This document shows, piece by piece, positions 51,273-61,577 of a DNA stretch of 64,000 nt; the first letter of the stretch is position 1; every line of letters starts with the position of its first letter. Under the pieces are notes generated by a model that saw nothing but the letters and a program-made list of their open reading frames with translations, made no database searches and had not been told where the DNA came from. Position numbers and translations under genes: made by a program. This DNA comes from Streptomyces spiroverticillatus. Lineage in GTDB: Bacteria; Actinomycetota; Actinomycetes; Streptomycetales; Streptomycetaceae. The stretch lies in contig BMUX01000014.1 of assembly GCA_014650415.1 (NCBI GenBank), forward strand, positions 125,261 to 189,260, written 5' to 3'.

Positions 51273-52072
51273 TCTCATTCGCCTCCCTGGCCCCCTTCCT
51301 CGGCGGGGCCCTGGCGGTCGGCGGCATCGCCGCTGCGCTCACCGGTCGCCGCGAACTGCTGATCCGCTGGTGCTGCTGGGCGGTCGCGGTGCCCGTCGTC
51401 ATCGGGGCGTTCTGGTGGGGCGGCCCGGGGGTGACGGCCGTCGCGCTCGTGGTCGCGGTGGTCGCGGCACTGGAGTACGGAGGGCTCCTGGGCCTGCCCC
51501 GGACGGACCGGGCGGTACTGGCTGCGGCAGTCTCCGGCGTGGTGCTGACCGCGTGGCTGGCCCCGGGCAACGAGGTCCGGGCGGCGGCGGTCGGCGCACT
51601 GGTCCTCGCTGCGGTCCCGCTGCTTGCCGGTGACTCCGAGCACGGGTTGCGCCGGCTCGGGGCCGGACTGCTCGGGCTGGTCTGGCTCAGTGTGCTCGCC
51701 GGTCTGGTGTCGCTCGGGGCGGTCGCACTCGCGGTGTTCATCGCCGTCTCGGTCGGCGACATCGTCGCGTTCTTCGCCGGTCAACGGCTGGGCGGACCAC
51801 GGCTGTCCCCGCTCTCCCCGGCCAAGCGGTGGAGCGGCACGCTGTGCGGTGCGGCGGCCGCCCTCGGCGTGCTGGCCGCACTGTCGGCGCTGAGCCTGCC
51901 GACGGCGATCGCGGTGGCGGTCGGCGCCCCGGCGGGAGACCTCCTGGAGTCCATGGTCAAGCGGGGTGCTCGGGTGAAGGACTCCGCACAATGGCTGGCG
52001 GGCTCCGGCGGCCTGCTCGACCGGATCGACTCGCTCCTCCTCGCCCTGGCCGTTCTCCTCCTCCTGCGCTGA
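51269..52072 (+). CDS. CdsA-like phosphatidate cytidylyltransferase family protein
   Basis: The 267-residue membrane protein has about eight hydrophobic segments and the CdsA signature near its end: LLESMVKRGARVKDSAQWLA, then GSGGLLDRIDSLLLALAVL. This contains the KR-x4-KDS and D-x-xDS residues that bind metal and CDP-substrate. It starts with GTG inside the aminotransferase stop, so it is translationally coupled. Since a housekeeping CdsA normally lies elsewhere, this copy probably activates a special lipid or alcohol for the neighbouring enzyme's pathway. Confidence 0.85.
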   Translation: MISFASLAPFLGGALAVGGIAAALTGRRELLIRWCCWAVAVPVVIGAFWWGGPGVTAVALVVAVVAALEYGGLLGLPRTDRAVLAAAVSGVVLTAWLAPGNEVRAAAVGALVLAAVPLLAGDSEHGLRRLGAGLLGLVWLSVLAGLVSLGAVALAVFIAVSVGDIVAFFAGQRLGGPRLSPLSPAKRWSGTLCGAAAALGVLAALSALSLPTAIAVAVGAPAGDLLESMVKRGARVKDSAQWLAGSGGLLDRIDSLLLALAVLLLLR

Positions 52073-52188
52073 CCCGAACGACCTGGCATGCCACTGCAGC
52101 GTCCCCGAGGGCGGGCGCTGGTCGACGGGCCGTACGCGACCACTGCCGCAGGGCGTCTGCAACGGCGCCCCGCCACAGGCGCAGTCCG

Positions 52189-52536
52189 CTACTCGGGGCC
52201 GGGCAGGTATGCCCGCAGGCAACCGCGAACCCGGTACGGGCCGTCCCCGGAGGTCCACGGTGCGTAGAGTTCCATCGTGCCGTCGGGGCCGGTCCTCTCC
52301 TCGATGCGGGCACCGAGATGTGCGGCCCAATTGATCATTTGCTCGCGGGTCTCTTGCGGCGTGTAAAACGGCTCGCCCGTCTCCCCGGTGAGGAAGCCGT
52401 CGTCGTCCAACAACCACACGTTCATGTAAGGCAGCAACGGGTACACCCGGTCGGCATGTTCCCTGAGCTCGTCGAGAAAGACCTGGGCGCGCCGGTAGGC
52501 CGGCGAGCCCGGGCCGGAAGCAGCATCATTCGTCAT
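52189..52536 (-). CDS. Hypothetical acidic protein
   Basis: The 115-residue protein (SPAYRRAQVFLDELREHADR, YPLLPYMNVWLLDDDGFLTG, EPFYTPQETREQMINWAAHL) has no signal peptide or membrane segment and reads as natural, mixed alpha/beta sequence. It is convergent with the CdsA-like gene. No family is recognised. Confidence 0.6.
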   Translation of the reverse strand: MTNDAASGPGSPAYRRAQVFLDELREHADRVYPLLPYMNVWLLDDDGFLTGETGEPFYTPQETREQMINWAAHLGARIEERTGPDGTMELYAPWTSGDGPYRVRGCLRAYLPGPE

Positions 52537-52852
52537 ATCCCGTCACCCTAGAACGGGGCCGCCGACCAACTGCCGGGTGGGGTGCCGCAGCCGCACCCGG
52601 CGTACCGGGCCGCTGACCTGGACCTGTGGGCCCGGCACGTGCTCCTGGACAATCAACCAGTTGGTGCTGGAGCCTTATCGACACAGCCCGTCCAGCACCT
52701 GGCCAACCACACGAAGGCAGTCCGCACGGCGGCGTAGTGGCAAGCGCACCGGAGCTGGTCCTTCGTGATGGTGCTGCCCTGCTCGCGGCACATGGTTCGC
52801 CAGGTACGCCGCCGCCGATTCCGCGGTACGTGCACAAGACCCGGCCACCGCG
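52537..52852. other. Intergenic region, no gene supported
   Basis: A minus-strand open frame reads KDQLRCACHYAAVRTAFVWL near 52680-52760, with five cysteines or tryptophans close together, but it has no start or ribosome site. Confidence 0.3.
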
Positions 52853-54619
52853 TCACTGCGCGGCACGGTCCGCGATGTCCTGTGCCGCGAGGTAGCCGAA
52901 CGTCATGGCCGGGCCGATCGTCGAGCCTGCGCCCGCGTAGCTGTGCCCCATCACCGCTGCGCTCGCGTTGCCCGCCGCGTACAGGCCGGGAATGACCGAG
53001 CCGTCCTCGCGCAGGGCGCGCGCGGCCGTGTCGGTGACGATGCCGCCCTTGGTCCCCAGGTCCCCGGGCACGATCTTCAGGGCGTGGAAGGGCGGCAGCC
53101 ACAGGGGGGCCAGCGTGGAGTTGGGGGCGACCGCAGGGTCGGCGAAGTAGTGGTCGTACGCACTGTCGCCGCGCCCCTGGTCGGTGTCCTTCCCCTTGCG
53201 CGCCTGGCCGTTGAAGCGGTCCACGGTCGCGCGCAACGCCGCCCCGGGCACGCCGATCGCGCGGGCGAGCCCGTCCAGGGTCAGCGCCGAACGTACCGCG
53301 CCCGAGGAGTACCAGGAGGCAGGGAAGGGCAACGTGGGCGCCACCGTTCGGAACAGGTACCGGTTGCGGTAGTTCTGGTCGACGATCAGCCACGAGGGGA
53401 TGCACGGGTCTGCGGGATCGCGGTCGTACATGCGGTGGACGACATCCGAGTACGGTGCGGCCTCGTTGACATACCTCTTGCCTGCCGCGTCCACGAACAG
53501 CCCGCCGGGCAGGGTGCGTTCGGCGAGGCAGAAGTAGGGCCCGTCGGGCAGCGGGACCGTCGGCCCCCACCAGGCGTCGTCCATCAGCGCGAGCGCCGCC
53601 CCCGCGCGCTGTCCCGCGCGGATGCCGTCCCCGGTGTTCTCCTTCGCCCCCATGGTCCACTCGGTCCCGATAGGGGCGCGCTGGTACTGCCTGCGCATGG
53701 CCGCGTCGTGCTCGAAGCCGCCCGAGCCGACGATCACGCCGTGCCGGGCGCGCACCAGGCCGGGTGCGCCGGCCCGTTCGACCAGGACTCCACTGATCCG
53801 GCCGCCCTCGGTGTGCAGGTCGACCAGCGGCGTGTTCAGCCACACCGGCACGCCCGCGTCCAGCAGCCCCTTGCGCAGCGCCCCCGCCAGCGCCTGACCC
53901 ATCGTCAGGGGCTTTTCGCCGCGCAGCGCCGCCGCGGTGCCGCGCGCCACGGCCTCGGCGGCCACGGCGGCGCCCTTGGCACTGACCGCGGTGAGGTTCA
54001 GCCACCGGTAGTCCTGGCTGAAGATCACCATTCCGGCGGGCACGGGGAGGTACGACGGGTTGAGGTGCGCCAGTTCCGGGCCGAGGCGATTCCCGTCGAA
54101 GACGTCCGGCTCGATGGAGCGCCCCACCGCCAGGCCGCCGGGCCGCTCCGGATAGTAGTCGCTGTATCCCTCCATCCAGCGGAAGCGCAGGGGGCTGTTG
54201 CGCTGCACGAAGTCGATCATCTTCGGTCCGCCGGAGAGGAAGGCCCGTTGCCGTTCCACGGGTACGTCGTCCCCGGCCACCGACGCGAGGTAGCGGGCCG
54301 CCTTGTCCGGGGTGTCGGGAACTCCGGCGCCGAGAATGACGGGGTTGTTGGGTATCCAGATGCCCGCTCCCGAACGGGCGGCGGAGCCGCCGAAGGTCGG
54401 AGCCTTCTCGACGACCAGGCAGCTCAGCCCCCGTCCGGCGGCGGCGAGTGCGGCGGTGAGACCGGCCGCGCCCGACCCCACCACGACCACGTCATAGGTC
54501 CCGAGGACCGGCGCGTCGGCGGCGTACGATCTCGCGCCGGACCCCAGCAGCCCGGTGCCGACTGCCAGCCCGGTGGCGCCGAGCACCGCACGACGCGAGG
54601 GCAGAGTGATATCGGGCAC
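52853..54619 (-). CDS. 3-ketosteroid dehydrogenase-like FAD protein, probably exported
   Basis: The 588-residue protein starts with a twin-arginine-like signal (SRRAVLGATGLAVGTGLLGS, then ARSYA). The FAD-binding motif VVVVGSGAAGLTAALAAAGR is at about residue 45. KstD/fumarate-reductase-type features follow: FGGSAARSGAGIWIPNNPVI near the start, SGGFEHDAAMRRQYQRAP in the middle, and GLYAAGNASAAVMGHSYAGA with STIGPAMTFGYLAA at the end. It may dehydrogenate a steroid-like ring or reduce an acid. The GTG at 54619 has GGAG 5 nt upstream; the reading frame also starts upstream at 54676. Confidence 0.85.
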   Translation of the reverse strand: MPDITLPSRRAVLGATGLAVGTGLLGSGARSYAADAPVLGTYDVVVVGSGAAGLTAALAAAGRGLSCLVVEKAPTFGGSAARSGAGIWIPNNPVILGAGVPDTPDKAARYLASVAGDDVPVERQRAFLSGGPKMIDFVQRNSPLRFRWMEGYSDYYPERPGGLAVGRSIEPDVFDGNRLGPELAHLNPSYLPVPAGMVIFSQDYRWLNLTAVSAKGAAVAAEAVARGTAAALRGEKPLTMGQALAGALRKGLLDAGVPVWLNTPLVDLHTEGGRISGVLVERAGAPGLVRARHGVIVGSGGFEHDAAMRRQYQRAPIGTEWTMGAKENTGDGIRAGQRAGAALALMDDAWWGPTVPLPDGPYFCLAERTLPGGLFVDAAGKRYVNEAAPYSDVVHRMYDRDPADPCIPSWLIVDQNYRNRYLFRTVAPTLPFPASWYSSGAVRSALTLDGLARAIGVPGAALRATVDRFNGQARKGKDTDQGRGDSAYDHYFADPAVAPNSTLAPLWLPPFHALKIVPGDLGTKGGIVTDTAARALREDGSVIPGLYAAGNASAAVMGHSYAGAGSTIGPAMTFGYLAAQDIADRAAQ

Positions 54620-54818
54620 GGCAACTCCAAGTGCGAGAGGGAGAGTTGATGGTCCGTCAGAGGCTAGGCGGTGCAACTTGGCGGCTCCCGCCTACGATGT
54701 CAAGGCACAACGAGACCTCGCTCGCCGGGCAGCCGTGGTTCAGCGGAACGTCCGGGGCGACCGTACGGTTGGAAGCGTGGTGTCAGCCCTCCCCCGGCGG
54801 GGCACCCCGTCGGCCGCG

Positions 54819-56237
54819 TCAGCCGGGCTGCGGTCGTTCTCCGGCTACGGGGTACGGGACGAAGGTGCTGCTGTTCTCGTCAACGGCGAGTGGGCGGTCC
54901 AGCGGCGGCACCGCTCGCTGTGGACAGTCGGTACGTGTGCAGAGGCGGCAGCCCATGCCGATGGGGACCGCCGCGCCCGCGTTGGTGAGGTCGAGGCCGT
55001 CGGAGTAGACGAGCCGGGAGGCGTGCCGGATCTCGCAGCCGAGGCCGATGGCGAAGGTCTTGCCGGGTTCGCCCCAGCCGCCCCGGTGGCGGGTGACGGC
55101 GCGGGCGGTCCACAGGTAGCGCTGGCCGTCGGGCATGGCTGCGACCTGGACGTGGATGCGGCCGGGCGCGGCGAAGGACTCGTACACGTTCCACAGCGGG
55201 CAGGTACCACCGGCGCGCGAGAAGTGGAATGCGGTGGCGGACTGCCGCTTGGACATGTTGCCTGCCCGGTCGACGCGGACGAAGGAGAAGGGAACCCCGC
55301 GCAGCCTGGGCCTTTGCAGCGTGCTGAGGCGGTGGCAGACGGTTTCGTAGCCGAGGCCGAAGTGGTCGGTGAGGCGTTCGATGTCGTAGCGGAATTCCTC
55401 GGCCGTCTGGTGGAAGCGGCGGTACGGGAGGATCAGCGCGGCCGCGAAGTGGTTGGCGATGCCGATCCGGGCGAGCGGCCAGGCGGGCGCATCCGGTGCG
55501 AAGTCCTCGGAAGCCAGCGCGGAGATTTCGTCCTCGTGTTCCAGCAGGGCGAGTTGGGTGGCCATCCGGAACGCCTGCTGACCGGGGCGCAGCCGCGCCG
55601 AGAGGTGGAGCACCCGTGCCTGCGGATCGAAGCGGTGCAGGTGCTGGGCGCTGTCCGAGGCGAGCCGTACGCCGTGCCGGTCGGCGAGCCGGGCCGCCAG
55701 GGCGCCGAGGACATCGCCGGGGCGGATGCCGATGCCGGCGGACAGTTCCTCGGCGGCGAGGTCGATGTCGTGGAGGTAGTTCTGGCGACGGTAGAAGAAC
55801 TCCCGGATCTCCTCGTGGGCGGAACGGGGCTGTGCCGGGGTCTCCGGTCCGCGCCCGTCGGCGGTCTCGGTGAGCCGTTCCGTCAGGCGCTGGTTCCGGC
55901 GGCCGAGGTCCACCAGAAGCGTCGCCACGGCGGGCACCCGGGAGGCGAGGTCCGCGAGGTCGGAGCCGGTGACGCGGCCTGCGGCGACCTCGTCGGAGAG
56001 CGCGTCGCGCAGGTCTGCCAGCAGCCGGCTGGTGTCCCGCTCGGAGAAGAAGCCCGGGTCGATGCCGAACGCCTCGGTGAGCCGCAGCAACACAGGGACC
56101 GTCAGGGGCCGGGAATCGTGCTCCATCTGGTTCAGATAGCTCGGCGAGATGGCGAGCACGCGGGCCAACTCGGCCTGGCTCAGCCGCCGTTCCTCACGCA
56201 GTCGCCGCAGTCGTGCACCCGCGTACGTCTTGCCCAC
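54819..56237 (-). CDS. ramB: Short-chain fatty-acid/acetate regulator, RamB (ScfR) family
   Basis: The 472-residue protein has an N-terminal XRE helix-turn-helix ([36 protein letters not shown]), a DUF955 peptidase-like segment ([36 protein letters not shown]) and the C-terminal DUF2083 part with [40 protein letters not shown] and the [13 protein letters not shown] metal-type motif. RamB represses glyoxylate-cycle and acetate genes in corynebacteria. It is divergent from isocitrate lyase. A GTG at 56237 with GGGGAGG 6 nt upstream is preferred. Confidence 0.9.
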   Translation of the reverse strand: MGKTYAGARLRRLREERRLSQAELARVLAISPSYLNQMEHDSRPLTVPVLLRLTEAFGIDPGFFSERDTSRLLADLRDALSDEVAAGRVTGSDLADLASRVPAVATLLVDLGRRNQRLTERLTETADGRGPETPAQPRSAHEEIREFFYRRQNYLHDIDLAAEELSAGIGIRPGDVLGALAARLADRHGVRLASDSAQHLHRFDPQARVLHLSARLRPGQQAFRMATQLALLEHEDEISALASEDFAPDAPAWPLARIGIANHFAAALILPYRRFHQTAEEFRYDIERLTDHFGLGYETVCHRLSTLQRPRLRGVPFSFVRVDRAGNMSKRQSATAFHFSRAGGTCPLWNVYESFAAPGRIHVQVAAMPDGQRYLWTARAVTRHRGGWGEPGKTFAIGLGCEIRHASRLVYSDGLDLTNAGAAVPIGMGCRLCTRTDCPQRAVPPLDRPLAVDENSSTFVPYPVAGERPQPG

Positions 56238-56320
56238 CGCGTTCCTCCCCGATTTCCGCGCCACCGAGCCCTCAACGTCAGGATGCTCGGCCCTTGCCGC
56301 CACCCTATGTGCGAGCAGGC

Positions 56321-56338
56321 TTGGCAAAGTTGGCAAAG
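56321..56338. promoter_or_regulatory. Tandem RamB-type sites
   Basis: TTGGCAAAG occurs twice without a gap (56321-56329, 56330-56338), so the minus strand reads CTTTGCCAACTTTGCCAA. This resembles the AACTTTGCAAA core known for corynebacterial RamB. It lies 84 bp from the regulator start and 280 bp from the isocitrate lyase start, so autoregulation is the simplest reading. Confidence 0.6.
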
Positions 56339-56617
56339 CAGATCCTGAAGATTCGCAGGAGTTGGCAGACGTCCGCACTTGATGGCACTGAGTGCCAGTG
56401 CCAGAGTTCAGAGCGCGGCCGGCCGGAGCCCGGCAGGCGGAGCGAGAACCGGGGCACCATTCACGCCCTGACGTCGGCGATCCCGGCATCCCCTCCCCTG
56501 CGCGGCAACATTGCTCACTGGTGCTCACACGGTTCCGGTTGGCCGCACCCTCTTCGAAAGCAAGGGCACTTGGTGCCACGTTTCGCAGGCTTTACATCAT
56601 GTACTCGGGAGACAGTC

Positions 56618-57907
<1,290 letters not shown>

Positions 57908-57934
57908 GCCGAGCCTTCTTCTGCGGCCAGGTTC

Positions 57935-57959
57935 GCCGCGCCCCTTCGCAGGGCGCGGC
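57935..57959. terminator. Hairpin between aceA and aceB
   Basis: GCCGCGCCC (57935-57943) and GGGCGCGGC (57951-57959) are a perfect 9-bp inverted repeat with a 7-nt loop, 28 bp after aceA. It may partly terminate transcription, so that aceB has lower levels or its own promoter. Confidence 0.6.
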
Positions 57960-58035
57960 ACCGGCCCCGTAGTCCCGTCCGCACCCCGGTGCGCGCCCAC
58001 TCCCCCACGCACCCCCTCCCGTTGAGGAGACCCGC

Positions 58036-59634
58036 ATGACCACCACCGCTCTGCGAGGCACCGTCGAGGTCCTCGGCGCCCCGGGCGACCGCCACGACGA
58101 GATCCTGACGCCACAGGCGCTGGAATTCCTCGGCCGCCTCGACGCGGCCTTCGCCGGCCGGCGCCTCGACGTACTCACCGAGCGACGCCGTCGCGCCGAC
58201 CGCGCCGCCTCTGGAATCCCGCTCGCCTTCCCCCTGACCGGCATGGCGGTCCGCGCCGACACCAGCTGGCGGGTTGCCCCTCCCGCACCGGGCCTCCTCG
58301 ACCGGCGGGTGGAGATCACCGGGCCGCCCGAGCGCAGGACGGCCGTGAACGCCCTCAACTCCGGCGCCCAGGTGTGGATGGCCGACTTCGAGGACGCCAC
58401 CTCCCCCACCTGGAACAACATCATCGGCGGCCAGCTCACCCTGCTCGACGCCGTCCGACGCCGCATCGACTTCACCACCCCCGAGGGCACCGAGTACCGG
58501 CTGCGCGAGGATGCCGACCTCGCCACCATCGCGGTGCGTCCGCGCGGCTGGCACCTGGTCGAGAAGCACCTGGTGGTGGACGAACGGCCGCTGTCCGCCT
58601 CACTGGTGGACTTCGGCCTGTACTTCTTCCACTGCGCCCAGCGGCAGATCGACGTCGGTCACGGCCCGTACTTCTCCCTGCCCAAGCTGGAGAACCGCGA
58701 GGACGCGCGCCTGTGGAACGACGTGTTCCTGCTGGCCCAGGACCTGCTCGGCATCCCCCGCGGCACGATCCGCGCCACCGTCCTGATCGAAACCGTCACG
58801 GCCGCCTTCGAGATGGAGGAGATCCTGTACGAACTGCGCGAGCACAGTGCGGGGCTGACCGCGGGGCGCTGGGACTACCTCTCCAGCCTGATCAAGACCC
58901 TCGGCCACCGCCCCGACTTCGTCCTCGCGGACCGCTCCCAGATCACCATGACCGCCCCCTTCCTGCGGGCATACACCGAACTCCTCGTCCGCACCTGCCA
59001 CAAGCGCGGCGCGCACGCCATCGGCGGCCTGGCCGCGCAGATCCCGCGCAAGGACGCGACGGCCGACGAGGCCGCGTTCGCCGCCGTACGGCTCGACAAG
59101 GAGCGCGAGGCGGAGGACGGCTTCGACGGCACCTGGGTGGCGCACCCCGGCCTCGTACCCCTCAGCCGCACCGCCTTCGACCAGGTGCTCGACGGCCGTC
59201 CGCACCAGCTCGACCGCACCCGCGAGGACGTGGACGTGGTTGCGGCCGATCTTCTCGCGGTCCGCCGGTCCGGCGGCGCGCCCTCGGCCGAGGGCCTGCG
59301 GACGAACATCTCCCTCGCTCTGCGCTACTTCGACGCCTGGCTGCGCGGCACGGGAGCCGTCGCTCTCCACGGGCTGGTGGAGGACGCCTCGACCGCCGAG
59401 ATCGCCCGCGCCCAGATCTGGCAGTGGATACGCCACGGAGCCGTCAGCCGCGAGGAGGTGCGCCGGATCGTGCGGAGCGAGGCCGACGCCCTGGGCGCCG
59501 AGTGCCCCTGGGCCCGTGTCGACGATGTCTGCGCGATCTTCGAACGTGCCGCCCTGGCAAGGGACTTGCCCGCCTTCTTCACCACCGACGCCTACACCCG
59601 CCACCTCGTCACCAGGGCCGGAGGCCGGTCATGA
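58036..59634 (+). CDS. aceB: Malate synthase A
   Basis: The 532-residue enzyme condenses glyoxylate and acetyl-CoA to malate. Landmarks of the AceB type include WMADFEDATSPTWNNIIGGQ, SLPKLENREDARLWNDVFLL, IRATVLIETVTAAFEMEEIL, LTAGRWDYLSSLIKTLGHRP and HPGLVPLSRTAFDQVL. TTGAGGAGA precedes the ATG. The stop codon overlaps the following dehydrogenase gene (ATGA). A 210-bp region of this gene is duplicated in the relic at 5.6-5.8 kb. Confidence 0.95.
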   Translation: MTTTALRGTVEVLGAPGDRHDEILTPQALEFLGRLDAAFAGRRLDVLTERRRRADRAASGIPLAFPLTGMAVRADTSWRVAPPAPGLLDRRVEITGPPERRTAVNALNSGAQVWMADFEDATSPTWNNIIGGQLTLLDAVRRRIDFTTPEGTEYRLREDADLATIAVRPRGWHLVEKHLVVDERPLSASLVDFGLYFFHCAQRQIDVGHGPYFSLPKLENREDARLWNDVFLLAQDLLGIPRGTIRATVLIETVTAAFEMEEILYELREHSAGLTAGRWDYLSSLIKTLGHRPDFVLADRSQITMTAPFLRAYTELLVRTCHKRGAHAIGGLAAQIPRKDATADEAAFAAVRLDKEREAEDGFDGTWVAHPGLVPLSRTAFDQVLDGRPHQLDRTREDVDVVAADLLAVRRSGGAPSAEGLRTNISLALRYFDAWLRGTGAVALHGLVEDASTAEIARAQIWQWIRHGAVSREEVRRIVRSEADALGAECPWARVDDVCAIFERAALARDLPAFFTTDAYTRHLVTRAGGRS

Positions 59635-60500
59635 GCACCCCGATCACCCGAGTGGGCATCGTCGGCGGCGGCCAGATGGGGGCCGGAATCGCGGAAGTCT
59701 GCGCCCGCGCCGGACTGGACACCATCGTCTGTGAGGCCGACACACTCGCCGCCCGCGCGGCGCGGGAGCGGATCGCCGTTAGCCTCGAACGTGCCATGCA
59801 GCGGGGCAAGTTGGACCGGATCAGTGCCGAGTGCGCTCTGGAACGTACGGTCTTCACCGCCAGCCTCGACGACCTGGCCGACCGACAGCTCGTCATCGAG
59901 GCCATCGCGGAAAACCCCGCCGCGAAGACGGAGGTCTTCGCGGCCCTCGACAAGATCGTCGAAGACCCCGAAGCGATCCTGGCCACGAACACCTCCTCGA
60001 TCCCCGTGATGCACCTGGGCATGGCCACCCGTCGCGCCGACCGGGTGCTGGGCCTGCACTTCTTCAACCCGGTGCCTGTGCTGCCGCTCGTCGAGGTGGT
60101 CGCCTCACTGCACACCTCGCCGGAAACAGCCACGGTGGTGGCGGACTTCGCCTCCGGAGTGCTCGGCAGGACCGTGGTGCGCTCCCAGGACCGGGCCGGG
60201 TTCGTCGTCAACGCGCTGCTCGTCCCGTACCTCCTGTCCGCGATCCGCATGGCCGAGTCCGGATTCGCCACCGCGACCGACGTCGACGCGGGGATGGAAC
60301 TGGGCTGCGCGCACCCCATGGGCCCGCTGAAACTCGCGGACCTGATCGGCCTGGACACCGTCGCCTCCATCGCGGAATCCCTCTACGACGAGTTCAAGGA
60401 ACCGCTCTACGCCCCGCCTCCGCTCCTTCAACGGATGGTCGAAGCAGGGCTGTTGGGCCGCAAGACGGGCCGCGGGTTCCATACGTACGACCAGGGCTGA
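59631..60500 (+). CDS. 3-hydroxybutyryl/3-hydroxyacyl-CoA dehydrogenase
   Basis: The 289-residue protein has the NAD-binding motif VGIVGGGQMGAGIAEVCARA, the catalytic NTSSIPV and FNPVPVLPLVEVV segments with the HFFNP histidine, and DRAGFVVNALLVPYLLSAIR of the C-terminal dimer domain. It oxidises or reduces 3-hydroxyacyl-CoA; in streptomycetes such enzymes serve butyrate or acetoacetyl-CoA metabolism. Translation is coupled to malate synthase through ATGA, an unusual partner that links fatty-acid-derived acetyl-CoA to the shunt. Two strong hairpins follow. Confidence 0.93.
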   Translation: MSTPITRVGIVGGGQMGAGIAEVCARAGLDTIVCEADTLAARAARERIAVSLERAMQRGKLDRISAECALERTVFTASLDDLADRQLVIEAIAENPAAKTEVFAALDKIVEDPEAILATNTSSIPVMHLGMATRRADRVLGLHFFNPVPVLPLVEVVASLHTSPETATVVADFASGVLGRTVVRSQDRAGFVVNALLVPYLLSAIRMAESGFATATDVDAGMELGCAHPMGPLKLADLIGLDTVASIAESLYDEFKEPLYAPPPLLQRMVEAGLLGRKTGRGFHTYDQG

Positions 60501-60511
60501 GGGGCCCGGGT

Positions 60512-60573
60512 CCGTCGCACCGCTGAGGGGCGTGCGACGGGTGCGGAGCGGACGGGAGGTCTGCTCCGCACCC
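60512..60573 (+). terminator. Double terminator of the aceB operon
   Basis: CCGTCGCAC / GTGCGACGG (60512-60520 / 60532-60540) and GGGTGCGGAGC / GCTCCGCACCC (60539-60549 / 60563-60573) are two perfect adjacent hairpins 11 bp past the stop codon. Confidence 0.8.
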
Positions 60574-60709
60574 TCTTCGTGCCGAAGCGTCACTCGCGCC
60601 CCGCTCTCGCCTGTCGGGCCCGCGATGGAGGCCCCTTGATCCGCAGGAGGGCGTAGAGCTTCGCGGCGACGGTCTCGGTCGCCGCAAGGTGAGCGAACCT
60701 CGACGGCCG

Positions 60710-61000
60710 TCAGGGGCTGATGATCAGCCCCACTGTCGCCAGGGCGCCGCCCGCGAGGGCCAGGAGCGTCATTCGCCGGGCGTTGCGTACGTAGCCCTGG
60801 CGGCGCTTGCGCTCCCTGCGGACCGCGACCTTCGTCCCCAAGTGCACCCGCCTGGTGTTCTGCGGGTCGAAGACGAGGGGGTAGCGCTGTCCGACGACGT
60901 GGGCGTGGCCCACGCTCGCACCCTGCTGGTGCCGGCCGGAACCTTCCGGGGACTGCCACGCGTAGACAGCGCTCGCGTACCCCCTGGTGCCGAACGGCAC
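60710..61000 (-). pseudogene. DUF3592-like membrane protein, probably N-terminally truncated
   Basis: A 96-residue frame reads GYASAVYAWQSPEGSGRHQQ, VGHAHVVGQRYPLVFDPQNT, RRVHLGTKVAVRRERKRRQG and a final membrane helix LLALAGGALATVGLIISP. This order is that of the second half of DUF3592-type membrane proteins. The usual N-terminal membrane helix and first beta section are not found upstream in any frame. A GTG at 61000 exists but has no good ribosome site. Confidence 0.5.
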
Positions 61001-61084
61001 CAGGCTCAGTACGCGACATCCGCCTGGAGTTGACCGCCACGCAAACGGCGCTCGAATCCGTCCTCCGGCCCGATCCGAGTCAAG

Positions 61085-61492
61085 GTGCTGAGGGAGGGCG
61101 AGGCGCTTGTTCTCGCGGACAACCTGTCGCCCGTGATCACGCGGTTCGACGGCATGTGGACGTGGGACACCTGGCCCACGATCACGAAGGAAGTCGCAGC
61201 ACTGCGCAAGACGAACGAAGCGGAACGCGCCCGCGAGAATGCTGCCCGGAGGAAGCAGGCAGCGGATCACGCGGCCCAGTGTCCCTTTGGGGCATGCGGG
61301 CAATGTCCAGGGTCCGGCCCGGAGTGCGTACGTTCGTCCGATGGCGCGTTCGAAGCACTTCGGGAGGGGAGAGAGGGGCAGGCCTTGGAGCTTCGTTGCC
61401 AGTGGAGCGCCGTTGCGCGAGGACGTCCTTGTGCGCACCGATGCCGCGTCTGTGGAGCAATGCCTCGCAGTGTGCTTGCCCCGCCTGCGTGA
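61085..61492 (+). CDS. Possible small gene or fragment
   Basis: From a GTG at 61085 the frame reads VLREGEALVLADNLSPVITR, then FDGMWTWDTWPTITKEVAAL and a coiled-coil-like NEAERARENAARRKQAADHA. This first part is natural; the rest to 61492 is cysteine- and arginine-rich and may be non-coding. No family is recognised. Confidence 0.3.
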   Translation: MLREGEALVLADNLSPVITRFDGMWTWDTWPTITKEVAALRKTNEAERARENAARRKQAADHAAQCPFGACGQCPGSGPECVRSSDGAFEALREGREGQALELRCQWSAVARGRPCAHRCRVCGAMPRSVLAPPA

Positions 61493-61577
61493 GCTGGGCT
61501 TTTCGCTCCCTGTGTGAGAGAGCGGGTGTGACCGTACCGCCGCCGTGGATGTCAGTGCGGGCTGCTTACATGAGCCC

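Noticed and set aside
52943-54649. A plus-strand open frame opposite the KstD-like gene
   Set aside because: It mirrors the flavoprotein gene codon by codon and has no ribosome site or domain.
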